Positions 1 through 11,155 of a stretch of 64,000 nucleotides of DNA are shown here, piece by piece. Position numbers and translations under genes: made by a program. Under the pieces are notes generated by a model. The model did not search any database. It saw nothing but the letters and a program-made list of their open reading frames with translations, and was not told the DNA's origin. Source of the DNA: Stropharia rugosoannulata (lineage: Eukaryota; Basidiomycota; Agaricomycetes; Agaricales; Strophariaceae); NCBI GenBank assembly GCA_028532985.1, contig JANCIK010000004.1, positions 2,666,001-2,730,000 of the forward strand, in the 5' to 3' direction. The stretch's first letter is position 1. Each line of letters opens with the position of its first letter.

Positions 1-3000
1 CCTTCAGAGAAGCAATGTGTTCCTTTAACCTATCTCCCATAATAGCAACGAGTTTGGAATGTATTTGAGCCTGATGTTCTTGGTAGTCCTGACGCAAGGC
101 GTAAGCAAACCGGCTCGACGGACATTTATTAATAGACAGTCACGCACTCGCCTAAGCTTGTCAAACTCGACAAGCATGACCGCCTGCTTCTGGCTGAGAT
201 GCCGCCGGAAAGTTTCACGTACATAAGAAATAAGATCAGAAATAGCAGATAGCGACTGAGAAGCCAGAGCTAAACGAACAGGAAAAGAAACGCGGATGAG
301 AAAACGCTTGCATAAACCCCAGAATACTAGGCGTAGAGTCGGAACACCCACCCAAATGTTTCGCAGTGATGTGCCGCAAACCCGCGGATCTCATCGCTCC
401 GGCACCCAAAACAACCTGACATGTCCGGGAGTTGAAAGCCCTCAAAAATTCGATCACTCTACCCATTGTATCGGTCGTCAGCATGGACAAGTTTACGACC
501 ACCTGCAAATACTCCACGAGCATAGGTAGCACCTTCGCCGTGGCAGACACGACGTAGTACGCACTCTCATGGATGCGAATTTGTTTGGTGCCGGCCCTAG
601 CCACGGCCGCAGTAGAAGTCGTCCCGTTACTTGCTGTCACAGTGATACTTGGAAGCGCCGGGGGAACAGCAGATGTAGGCGTGTCCGAATTGGAAGGGAA
701 GGTTGTGGCGTAGGGACTGAAAATAGCCTCTTCCGGGTGAATCTGTAAGTCTGGTGGGTCTCGTACAGCCGAGTCCACGACAATATTGACCACATTTTGC
801 AAAGCTGGAGATACTTCGGCTGCAGCCCACTTCTCATCTTCAACAAGTCTTGCCGAAGACGAGACCCTCGACTGATGGAAAGCTTGCAAGAAGAGCTTTG
901 CCTATAATAAATTCAATATAATCAGAGGGATGAGAATTTGAATTGCACTGAATTGAAGAAGTGGGTAACGTACCTGTCCGACAACAGTTCCTCTCAAACC
1001 AACGATCATCCGGCGACACGTAGTTTCACACTTGATCACAAAGGCCCACGAGTCATTGAAAAACGTCAAGAATTCTGATAACTCCAGAGTAGCATGCTGC
1101 TCTGCTCTGTATGTTATAACCTTGGCCGCTTGGGTATTTGAAAGTTCGGCCGAGGAAGAGACAATATCCGACAAATCCTCTTCCAAGGCAGGTATATCCG
1201 CAACTTTCTGCTGCAACTGTGACCTGGCAAAGTGACTATGAGTTGATGCCTTCTACTCGGAGCGAGGTGGCGTACCCTAACGCAGACAAAACCTCAATAA
1301 TGATCGCGCCCTGAGCCTGCAGCCCTTCTACGCCGTTTAGAAGACTGCGGTATATCTTTTGAATCAGAACAACGAAGTCTGAGTGCGACATTGACCGGAG
1401 ATGGTTGGCTAATCCAGCCCTGTATAACTTCTGAGCATGCTCCTCATCGGTGGAGCCTAATTACAACTAACCTGGCTTCTGATGCAGAGGGTTCCCGATT
1501 CTCGTCTTCATCCGAGTCAAACGCAGGCAGTATCTAAGAAAAACACAATTGAATTGTAAGGAAGCGAAGAGGGTGAATGCAACAAACCTTCTTAATGATG
1601 CCTCGAATATCTGCCAGCACAACCTCACGCCAGGAAAGAATACCTTCTTTGAGTCCTTTAGTTCGCACCAGGTTGAGTAACAGTGGCTTTAGTCGGTCTC
1701 GTAGACCTTGGTCTGCGTTCTCTTCAGGTCTACCATTGCTGTTTATTCGTGACTCGAGATCACTGCGAAGGACAGACACCAGTTCTGAGGATAACGAGGC
1801 GGCAATTTCCATTGTTAGAACACGTAGATGAGAAGGGAGTTCTGAAAATGCTCGTAATGATGAGAGCGCGACCGGGTAAGAGGCTAAAGACTTTTCAGAT
1901 AACTTTTTATCATCAGTGAGTTGGTGGCCTTCCCCTTCCCCTTCTTCCTCCGGCGTCGGGGGCAAGGGGGACATGCTGCGGTGGTGTACATTTCCGTTAC
2001 CGTTTGGAACGTCTCGCGCACTATCCTTCGCTTGTGGTCCATTTTCAGAGATAGCCTCTGGAGACACTGGGCGGTCATCCCACATCTTCTCCAGCTCTTC
2101 TATCACACCTAGCGCTTCGCCCCACTGTCCCGCATGGACTAGCCCTTTCGCCACACCTGTCATTTCGACAACGCCGCTGATCATCTTCACCCCGCTCCTG
2201 ACCTTCCCCAAATTTGCCAACTTGCATCCTCTGCGCACCAGCTCGAGCCCACGCTTCGCACTATTGTTGTCGACTTCCGTGAGCTGTGTGCGCAGCCTGC
2301 CGATACGGCTCAGGCAGCGCTCAGATTCGGCTTGAAGGTCATGCAGATTCGTCAACGCCGCAAAGAAGGAGGTGGACCGAATAGAGATCTCTCGCACTAG
2401 ATGCTGCTCGACTGTATCAGAGTAATGGTCGAATTTCTCAAGTAGAGGCAGGGAATGCGATAGAGAGAACGGGTCGGCGAACGACCCATCTCGTGGTGTA
2501 TCCATTGCTGAAAGGGTATCCTGCTCCGTCACAGTGGCAAATGTACGCGGGTCGCTCAGGTTAAATTGCTTTTGAAAGAAGACTTCCGGTACGGAATTGA
2601 GAGGAGGTATATGTTTGCCTTGGGTATTTTGCGACTGTGACGCCGTCCGGGTAGGTGTGGAAAGGTCCTCGCCCGCGATGGAGTTCCTTGGTGTCCATTG
2701 AGTATCCTCGATCTCGCCCTGGTTGTCCTCGTCCCCTTTCGAGCTTTGTTCGTACCGATTCCATTCCGGCGCAATTGCCTTAAGATACGGCTCGAAGTCC
2801 TTCCGCCTTACTCTAGGAAGATCTGCAACCGGCACGGGAGGCAATAGTGAATGAGCTTTCGGGGGTGCCTGGCGCTTGTGTGGATTGTTTAGCACCGTCG
2901 AGATAGCTGAATAAGATGCGCAGGCGTTGATTGAATATGAGCAAAGACAGGTTAGGACTGTTGAGAAATACCGTGAAATCCAGTTCGCGAGCTACTCCAT

Positions 3001-3242
3001 TCCGTAGGTAAAGCACCAAGAGCGAGATTGGCAGAAGAGTGATTAAGAAAGCCCATAGGATGCGGGCTGGCAGCAAAGTCATCGCCGCCGAGCCCCTCAG
3101 TAGTGCCAGACACACTCTCCGGGCCTGGGCGTCTAGAGGCAGGATCCCATGTAAATCTGTATGGCCGGGCAGTGAGAATCTGTTCTGGGGGAGGATTCAC
3201 AGGAGAATTGGCTCTGGACGGAACAGAGGAAATGTCGGACAT
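1..3242 (-). CDS. VPS54: Vps54-like GARP tethering complex subunit (C-terminus beyond window)
   Basis: Vps54 is a subunit of the GARP complex, which tethers endosome-derived vesicles at the trans-Golgi network. The start ATG (3242-3240) opens MSDISSVPSRANSP. The first exon joins across an intron near 2953-2908 to ISTVLNNPHKRQ, and the long exon down to about 1534 carries VADLPRVRRKDFEPYLKAI, typical of fungal Vps54. Near 380-430 the minus strand encodes the VLGAGAMRSAGLRHITAKHL block of the Vps54 C-terminal domain, and the last visible codons read DYQEHQAQIHSKLVAIMGD. The protein therefore runs off the left edge. Several short introns interrupt the gene (for example near 250-330, 900-970 and 1210-1280). 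The start lies only 83 bp from the divergent SAM37 start. Identification rests on recognised family motifs and is firm; exact borders of the small downstream exons were not all resolved. Confidence 0.9.
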
Positions 3243-3325
3243 GGAGTATGAGGTGACGGTGACACAGCGCACACGGCACACGTACACGGTTGTTTATAAC
3301 ATTTTATTTACTCATTATAACATTG
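3243..3325. promoter_or_regulatory. 83-bp divergent promoter VPS54/SAM37
   Basis: All DNA between the two start codons is 83 bp, so both transcripts must be driven from overlapping elements or from sites inside the genes. The strip contains two GTGAC copies in GGTGACGGTGACAC (3252-3265) and an AT-rich run ending next to the SAM37 ATG. No clear TATA box is seen. Confidence 0.6.
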
Positions 3326-4336
3326 ATGGCCTCCTTCTCCGTCCCTGCTCCTCTGGTCAAGTTCAACGCCCATTTCCCTCTTAAATCCTATCCGCCCATC
3401 CGGCCTCGCTCGAAAACTCCTGTTACTGCACCCACACTATGGATAGCATCTCCGGAATCTTCCTCCGACGGCGTCCTTAGCCGTGATGTCGAATGCCTCA
3501 AATGGCAGGCATACCTAGCACTCCGTGGCCTAAAGGACGTGTGCCTACGTTGGGATATCTCCCCAGAAGGTTGCATAGATAACACACTGCCCAATTTACA
3601 CGTACCAATCGCCGATTCTCGCCTGAAAAGCGAGGCTTTGGCACAATCCGAGGGTGCTGAAGACGGCGAGCTCTTAGCCGCACACTCCATCCCGTCTTGG
3701 GTCGACGCGAAGCTCGGTGTCGATAGCTCTGAAGACCCGCTTGAAGGATACATTAGTGACGAGGCCCGAATTGAGAGTAGGGCTTGGGTTTCGCTGCTTG
3801 AAGGCGTAGTGCACGCTGCTCTGGTACGGACGCGTCGGAACAGCCGTATTGATATGTTGAGCTAATACATTTACAAATCGCAGATTGTTGCCCAACCAAA
3901 GCCCTCCTATCTGCATTCTCTAGTTTTCCCTACATTAACTTCTCGTACCAGTGAAGCCCTTCAAAAAATTATCCTACCCCCGCCTGCACCTTTGGTTGGC
4001 TACCTGTCGTTTATTCCCCCAACAGCTGGTGCAGTACGTGTTAATAACTCTGCGATTATTTCGGAATACCGCGACGCTATAACGTCGCTCTCGGAACGCC
4101 TTGGGACAGATAAATGGTTCTTAGGCTCAAGGTAAATTTTAAATTTTCGTCAATATGATAAATTCAGTCTGACCACGGCTAGTTCGCCGACACCGCTTGA
4201 TGCGCTCGCATTCGCATATATTCATCGTATCCTGCATTCAGCAGACATTATCCGAATCGAAATAACGCGTCGTGTCAACTTAGTCGCATGGGAGTGGAGA
4301 GTACGCTGCTTGGTCCGCGATGGCTTTGTCAGATAG
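3326..4336 (+). CDS. SAM37: Metaxin/Sam37-like mitochondrial outer-membrane sorting protein
   Basis: Sam37/metaxin is a peripheral subunit of the SAM complex, which inserts beta-barrel proteins into the mitochondrial outer membrane. The spliced model has three exons, 3326-3823, 3884-4131 and 4183-4336, totalling 900 nt (299 residues) with both junctions in frame. The N-terminus reads LWIASPESSSDGVLSRDVEC followed by LKWQAYLALRGL, then LPNLHVP and AAHSIPSWVD. This is the glutathione-transferase-like fold typical of fungal metaxins. The second exon begins IVAQPKPSYLHSLVFP, and the third carries the PLDALAFAYIHRILHS helix seen near metaxin C-termini. No strong transmembrane segment is visible at the C-terminus. 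The gene is slightly shorter than many fungal Sam37 proteins. Family assignment is from recognised motifs. Confidence 0.85.
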
Positions 4337-4668
4337 CGCATCTTTAGACTTGCCTCTCGGCATGAAGTGCACTTCGTGTGCCCAGGATCGCCTGCTTCGC
4401 AATTTCACGTGAAATCATCCATTGTACAAGTAAATTCTTTCCAGAGAGCTTGAGAAGATTAACAATTAGATTCTCAGCAGCACTGAATTTATAGTATTCT
4501 ACTAGATACAAGTAGAGATCCATGGCGAAAGTAGGATATCATGAATTAGGTAAAACACGGCGGACGATGGTCTATACCTAACCTTAGTTCATACATCCAC
4601 AATTTGATATCATCAATTCAACTAAGGCAGAGCAGCGACAGTACATCATCCCAGAGCGAAGTTGGTTA
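4337..4668. other. Convergent 3' intergenic spacer
   Basis: This 332-bp spacer separates the stop of SAM37 (plus) and the stop of the TLC-domain gene (minus). It must hold both 3' ends and is AT-rich. I see no open frame, repeat or RNA gene in it. Confidence 0.6.
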
Positions 4669-5855
4669 TCATTGCGGCAGTAAGGGACGAGTGTCCTCAT
4701 TTTGAGAGCTTCGGGCAACAGGAGTTTCAACAGGAGTTTCGAATCTTTTTCGTAGAGCCATGATCATTTTATAAAACCTGTATAAAGATGTGAGCGGATG
4801 ACTCATGAGATTACACTACACAAAAGCATACCAGAATAAGTTAAGCCCTTGCAAAAGGAAATTTCCAGCTCCGTAAACAAGAGCGTATAAAAGGGGAATC
4901 TGGCTGTGGTATTTGTGCAATGTCATGAAGAATTGTACGGACTACAAGAAAAATAACAAGGTATTCAGAGGTTATCCAATAAATTTATAGACAAGAGCTT
5001 ACAATGGAGCCTCCATAAACGATTCGAACCAGGAAAAAAGAGGCGATCAAGAAGAAGCCATTAATAAGCTGGAATCGACTACCAGTGCGGCCAGTTTTAT
5101 CCAAGAACCTTGAGCGAAAGTCATGTTATGATATTGCTACTTTAATTCATGGATTATATTACTCACCAGTGGTTGTTGAGGAAAAATGTACTTGTCTCCC
5201 ATAGCAGGCAACGTGTACCATAGTATGCTACAAATGGTTTCTGCGGGGAAAATACATAAGATGCAGTCACCTCTAAAAACAGCATAAACTGACATATGAC
5301 ATAGTAAAGATAGCAAAGCATGCGGCCCCATGAGCTACGAATCCGGGATCCACGAAGTTGAAAATGGCATCCAAAGTATCCCAAAGAAAGTAGCTAAAGG
5401 AAGCGGGATACACGTCAGATGTTTGAAGGGATTACTGCATGGAGCGTAACTCACCCACAGGCAATGGCATGTACATGACCTACTGCTGGGTCCCACCCGA
5501 AAGCGCGATCTTCATCGCGTTCGCGAGTCTCATGTAGGATACACCAGAGCGCGTAAGGCACGATTATGAGTACATGAACCTGGGAGACCACATGTATCGA
5601 CCTTAAAAGTGGGTGGATAAAAATGAGGAGAATGAAAATTGGATTAATCAACACAAGTTAAGGTACTTACCAATTGTTTTTTGCCGCTCTTCCTTTACCA
5701 CCATATGCCACCGGGAACCATCGGGCACTGACAAGGGGGGCAATCACAAGGTGGAGAAAGGTGAAGCCAATGAACGAAGCATAGAACGTTGGGAGAAAGG
5801 GGGGGAACTTTGTGAGTCCCAGAGTCTCTCCGATGAACTTTTCCAGGAAGACCAT
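4669..5855 (-). CDS. TLC (TRAM-LAG1-CLN8) domain membrane protein
   Basis: A polytopic membrane protein of the TLC superfamily, related by eye to TMEM56/TLCD-type fungal proteins. The ATG at 5855 opens MVFLEKFIGETLGLTKFPPF, followed by a hydrophobic helix and YGGKGRAAKNNW. After an intron (5670-5602) come SIHVVSQVHVLIIVPYALWC and GWDPAVGHVHAIACG. The next exon, from 5393, reads YFLWDTLDAIFNFVDPGFVA followed by HG, the TLC signature area. Later exons carry KPFVAYYGTRCLLWE, FFLNNHWFLDKTGRTGSRFQ and IVYGGS, ending ARSSQNEDTRPLLPQ at the stop 4671-4669. Roughly six membrane helices are visible, and at least five short introns are needed. The substrate is unknown. TLC proteins include ceramide synthases, but the double-His catalytic motif of Lag1 was not seen, so ceramide synthase activity is not claimed. 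Confidence 0.75.
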
Positions 5856-7388
5856 GACGGCAGATATCAAACTACACAGTTGTCAAGCTGTTCGCAACCT
5901 GGATGACCCCGCGGGACGACGTAAGAGAGAATACGAGGGCAGGGAATTCGCTACGTGCGCAGTCGGCCGTCGGCAGTTGACTCCGTGCTTGGGCCGTGGT
6001 ATTAATGGTCAATTATAAATTATAGGTACACGGAGGGGTATAAATAATGCGCCAGTCTGAACATACTGCAAGTCGAACGAGACGGAGTCGCAATTTTTTA
6101 AAAGCCATATTACATAATAGCACAACCTTACCAAAATAGAAATAGACTGGGTCGTTCCTGCACTCAACCACAGACAAGTACTCCAGCACTTGGTGAATTA
6201 CACAACTCTCCAGTATAGCCTGATTACCCGCAAGGAGATGACATCTCTCTGATAACATTCCCATCCCTTTTTGCGACCATCATTTCAAGGCCATAGAGTT
6301 TCAGCAGCTCAAGTCAATGATACTAACATACTTGGTTCTCTATCATAACGCCGAACATTGCATCTGAAAGCGGTTGTATGCACTACACATGAAACTCAAC
6401 GGTTAAATAAAGATTCCTGTGATTTTTCTCACTTGTCTGGTCTAGCTTTTCACAGAGTAAATCTGACTACACTTGTTCCCTCGAGCGTGCATCATCGTGT
6501 TTATGCACATCATAACCGCTCCTCGTCCACACCTACCTACCTACCTACCATGACGGTGTTGCTACTATGGGGAATGGACGAGGCGCATGTAGATACCGAA
6601 AAACGTAAAAGCATTCCCGCAATGCTTCCCAGGGCTTCCCTTACTCGCAGCCGACATCCAACTTCATCGTCATTAATCTCTTTCGACATCTCCTCATGCC
6701 TTTTGTTCTATGTAAGGAACTGCATTCTGTTCATGTCACTTTCAACACGCGATATATGTGGTGCCTGGTTCTGCAGTCATGAGAAAGGAGATACCAGGAT
6801 TGGGAATGGCAAAGGTGCAGCAATCCTTGTAAGGCACGGACTGTATACTCTAGTCGCGACTACGCGGAAATCTCATTATTGTGGCAGCATGGTCTATCAA
6901 ACACTCCACTAAACAAGTGCATTCCCTTCAGTTCTCTTCGCGAGTTTCACACAGGATCATGCCCACCTACGCTCACAAGACGACACCATCATTCTACTGG
7001 ACTGTTTGAACTGGGACAGTTGACTAATATAGTACAGTTGCATTAATTTAGTTATCAGTATCTACTGCCGATACCTCCAGTCAAGCACGCAGAATGCCAA
7101 TACCTCATTCTTATTGCCAAATATGCTCCCTTTGAATTCACTTTGCGCCCGTACTACCACTTCGACATACGTCCAAGGCTGCGATCTTGTCCAACATCCC
7201 GTATGACTATGGTCAAATACAGGCGCTCAGATGCTTATACTCTGTTCCAAAACATTGTCACTGGCTGCAGCGGATCTCCCGGTTAATAATAAACGGTTAA
7301 AATGATAGGCACTGCACGATGACTCGGGATCTTTCAAAGCGCTGGACTATAAAATACAAGCACGGCAAGTTAAAAAAAACTGTGCGCG
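5856..7388. other. Intergenic region upstream of TLC gene and PhoD gene
   Basis: This 1.5-kb divergent spacer shows no convincing gene. A long plus-strand open stretch at 6358-6912 begins at TTG, has no recognisable domain and looks like chance. A short (CTAC) tandem run lies near 6533-6549. The region must contain the promoters of both neighbours, but no TATA box or known operator could be assigned with confidence. Confidence 0.5.
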
Positions 7389-10300
7389 ATGATTCCTCTA
7401 GGTTTTCAACTAATTGCTCAGCTTGCTCTAGCAAGCTTCATCCGCGCCAACTCAGTATTCGAAAGGAATCTCGCATATCACTCACCATTTGTGGACCATC
7501 CTGAGGTGCATACATATAAATTCCCCTCCTTCTATTACATGCACTAAATGTTGTGTCGCAGCTCGCCCATAATACTGGAGCTATACACGATAAAAATTTA
7601 GCGCGTCGACAAAACATTGATTCCTCTGGATTTCAAGATGATGCCTACGTAACTTATTCTGGTTCAGATTTTAGCAATGTAAGGCCTACACTACGGAAAC
7701 GTTGAGCTTAACTCATTGAGTACTCGAGACACCTTTTATTTGGGGAGCTGGGGTCAATTTCACGCACGCAGGTATGGCTCTTAATCGCATCAGCCTTGCC
7801 ATCTTAATAAATGTACAAATTTGTTTCAGTGGCGAGTGTGAGTTTGACTTACTACCCGCAAGGCTCCCCTGCACTAAAATTCTCATACAGGGTGATCCAT
7901 TCGATACCTCTGTTCTTCTTTGGGCTCGTGCTGTACCTCTCGCGTCGGCAAGCGGTGCCCTTCCTGATGTCAGCGTGCCTGTATGTGTCGCCTACGAGAT
8001 TGGGACGACATCAGACTTTTCAACTAGTCCGATCAACCAAGGCGAAGCGTTTACCAGCTATGATGTAGATTGGACGGTCAAAGTCGAGGCAAGCAACTTG
8101 CAGCCAGACTCTAAGTATTTTTACCGGTTCAAAGATTGCGTCACAAATACAACCAGTCCAGTCGGTGCCACGAGGACAATCGCAAGTGCGAACAGTAAGT
8201 CGTGGCGGCACTTATCTCGAATGTATGGAGTTAAATTTTCGGAACGACAGCCGCAGCAAATCTCGTGAATGGAGGAAACCCGCTAATGTTGGCGGTTTTC
8301 TCGTGTTCCCAGTGGCAGAGAGGTATTGTTAACTTCTTGAAACCAAATGCCCCATAGATACTAACGAGATCCGCCTCTGAATTTTTAGGCTGGTTTAATG
8401 CATATGGATATGCTGCGTCAAATACTACCGCTGATTTATACATCCATCTGGGGGATTATGTACGTGTAGATTCATCATTTTATCTTTTGTTGGCTTATCG
8501 CTGTTGCACTCCCACTTGACCCACTTGATACAGATTTATGAAAGTGTTGGTGACGGGTGCGTTAATGTATACAGTGCTAGTGTATGAAGCTGTGCCTCAC
8601 CTAGTTTTTTACCAGTTCCGCTATTGGAAGGCAAACTTTAGGGAGAGAGTTGGCAACTATAGCCGACTATCGTGGAAGAATGAATCAGTATCGGACTGAC
8701 CAGGGCCTTGTTGCGGCACATTTGCAGGCACCTTGGATAACGGTTTGGTGAGTATTATTTACCGTGTGTATTGTAGAAACATGTGCACTGATTCATTCAT
8801 CTTCAAACACGTTATCAGGGTGCGTGTTACAGTACTATATATTTCATTGCTCTGAGTATTTAGCTTTTTGTATGCAGGACGACCACGAGGTAAACATGCT
8901 TTCAGCTGCATATTATCTACCATTATATAAACGGAATCATAGGTCGCCGACAACTCATGGAAAGCAGGCACAGCCGACTCCAACGATACGGCTATCGGGT
9001 GCTCATTCTCCACATCCGGAGCATGTTTTACTGACCGAAAGGCTGCCGCTGTTCGGGCATATCACGAGTGGATGCCAATACGCCAGGTTGATCCGCAAGA
9101 TTCGCTGAGGATATGGAGGAATTTCCAGATTGGAAAGTTACTTGACTTGACGATGCTTGATACCAGTATGACTACAGCACTCAAACTAGTATATCATTTA
9201 CTTATCTATTGTCAGGGAATTACGATAGGGATTTAACCGATGTAAGTACTGCTTATCTGCCTCGAGGTTAAAGCAGATGGCTAACGGAATAAAACTAGCT
9301 CTATTACAACACAGGTTGTTACTTCGATTTCTCTGCTCATACACATGCTAACAAAGAGGCGTCATGTCACTCAATATGATTAGAATGTGTGTTATCAACA
9401 TCGCAAGAAGTGAGCAGCTGACCAAACTATGTCCATAGATGTAAATAGTATTTCCGATTATGGCAATAGGACAATGATGGGTTCCACACAAGAACAGTGT
9501 AAGTGGTGTACAGCGTCACTTACCCCTTACAAAGCACTGAGGTCTATCATCAGGGTTTTTCGATACATTGTCAGCGTCTCAGGATAGAGGAGCCGTGTGG
9601 CGCGTTGTTGGGTAAGTGCATACCAGTCGATCTGTAGTTTCAGCATAATGACAACGGTTCTGATAGGCAACAGATTGTGTTTTCACAACTTAATTTTACT
9701 GGGATATGTGAGTCTTGCAATACCCTGCTTGTATGGGCTCTTCATTAAAATAAATTTGCACAGTCAACATGGTAATTGGGGTGCTATTAATCTATCTGCC
9801 CAAGCTAAAGAACTTTGCAGGATGCATGGGATGGGTATCGTGCCAGCCGGGGACGCGTTATAGATTACCTTTACCAGAACAACATCACCAATACAGTCAT
9901 CCTCTCCGGAGACAGCCACGCCAACTGGGTGTATGACCTGGCCCGTCAGTACCTTCATTCTTAATTATCACTTTCGGTTCTGCGACTAACCATGACTACA
10001 CAGACCCCAACGACACTATCAAGTGCGCTTACATTACCTTTCTGAGCTCTTCGTTAACATACATACTGTGAATATAGCTACGACCCTATTACAGGCGAAG
10101 GTGCGATCGGCGTCGAGTTCGCCGGCACTGCTGTGACGTCCGAGTCGCCCTTCGGAGTAGGCGTCGCCCCAGCTGTGGCTGACAGCGTCTCCGCAACGCT
10201 CTACGACACTCCCTCGAACGCTGACCTACAGTGGAGCGAGGGATCGTACCGCGGGTTCTTCACGCTGAGCATCGACGTCAACAACCTCAACGCGACCTAT

Positions 10301-10523
10301 TACGCTATGCGCGATATCAGTACGTGTCGCTTTCTTCAACCTGGGGTCACGGATGAGTTGCTAATGCAATATGTTTGTGGGTTTCACACAAAAAGGTACC
10401 CCGAATCTGGACGGCTTCGCGAGTGCACAATTCGTCGTCGCTGCTGGTGCAAACAAGCTCTCGCGCCCTGTAGCGGGCGGTAGCGTCGCCGCAGGCGTGC
10501 TACGACCGGTGCCACAATCTTGA
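7389..10523 (+). CDS. phoD: PhoD-like secreted alkaline phosphatase/phosphodiesterase, extremely intron-rich
   Basis: PhoD-family enzymes hydrolyse phosphate mono- and diesters with a metal-bound active site. The N-terminus (MIPLGFQLIAQLALASF) looks like a signal peptide, so secretion is likely. Coding exons: 7389-7505, 7562-7678, 7729-7771, 7830-7837, 7891-8194, 8257-8322, 8389-8459, 8534-8556, 8616-8747, 8819 alone, 8878-8889, 8943-9165, 9216-9241, 9299-9314, 9439-9498, 9554-9611, 9667-9707, 9764-9771, 9821-9944, 10004-10022, 10078-10319 and 10396-10523. They sum to 1,839 nt (612 residues) and end at TGA. Family motifs appear in order: VASGDPFDTSVLLWARA, DLYIHLGDYIYESVGDG, ITVWDDHEVADNSW, LLDLTMLDTR, DAWDGYRASRGRV, and VILSGDSHANW with its metal-binding Asp and His. 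The reading frame is kept only with the single-base exon at 8819. The gene appears intact rather than pseudogenic because every other junction is canonical and the motifs are complete. Confidence 0.85.
8748..8877 (+). other. Candidate paired introns around a 1-nt exon (position 8819)
   Basis: Splicing 8748-8877 as one intron breaks the frame in the middle of the catalytic WDDHE motif. Reading 8748-8818 (GTGAGT to TTATCAG, 71 nt) and 8820-8877 (GTGCGT to TATGCAG, 58 nt) as two introns leaves one G at 8819. This completes the TGG codon and gives WDDHEV. Both halves match the 49-76 nt size range of the gene's other introns, whereas the undivided 130 nt does not. A one-base assembly error or a non-canonical donor remain possible. 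Confidence 0.6.
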
Positions 10524-11155
10524 CATTTTTACTACCAAACTTTAGTTTCGTTTAATATTTATTGTTTTACATTTTACGCGACTGCATTATTAGTCGCCCA
10601 CTTACCTTATGGTATTAGTTTATGTAGCTTACATTCTTCGCTATCGGGTATGCGTGTATTATCCATTTCAATAGCGTAGTTGCCTAGATATTTCTGTGTT
10701 GTGCGTCGTTAATGCAGCACCTTTCACACTTAAAAAGAATTGGCTGGTACATATATATGAAGAGTCTATATTCACAGCTCGTACAACTTCACATTCGCAG
10801 ATATTCTTAACAGTTGAAACGTTGAAGCTTGAAGCATCAGCTCCTCGAAGTTACCATTTTACGTGTTTACGTCAACTTATGTTCACACCAGTTGTTCATG
10901 CAAAACCGATGATTGCATTGAAAAGCCCCAAATGCGGAGCCGTGATTGTACACTAGAAAAAAAACAAGCTAAAAAAACTAAACAAAAGCATGCAGAGAAA
11001 AAAGGAATCGATGATTGTAATCTATGCTATCGTTACATTGGCGTTATTATGCTAGGCGCGGTCCTCGTGAGATGATGGGGTGATGATGCGTGGTAAGAAA
11101 AGAGAGCAGGCCGACGAGACGAAAGGGAAAGACAACAAGCAGACGGGTAAGCCGA
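10524..11155. other. Convergent 3' spacer between phoD and HSP70
   Basis: This 632-bp spacer holds the 3' ends of two convergent genes. It contains A-rich runs on the plus strand around 10955-11010. No coding frame, RNA gene or repeat is recognised. Confidence 0.5.

Noticed and set aside
6358..6912. 184-codon plus-strand frame in the spacer before phoD
   Set aside because: It begins with TTG, not ATG, has no domain and no codon bias, and lies where promoters are expected.
7389..10523. phoD as a pseudogene
   Set aside because: Its fragments look broken, but every family motif is present, all junctions but one are ordinary GT-AG introns, and the spliced length is divisible by three with a proper stop.
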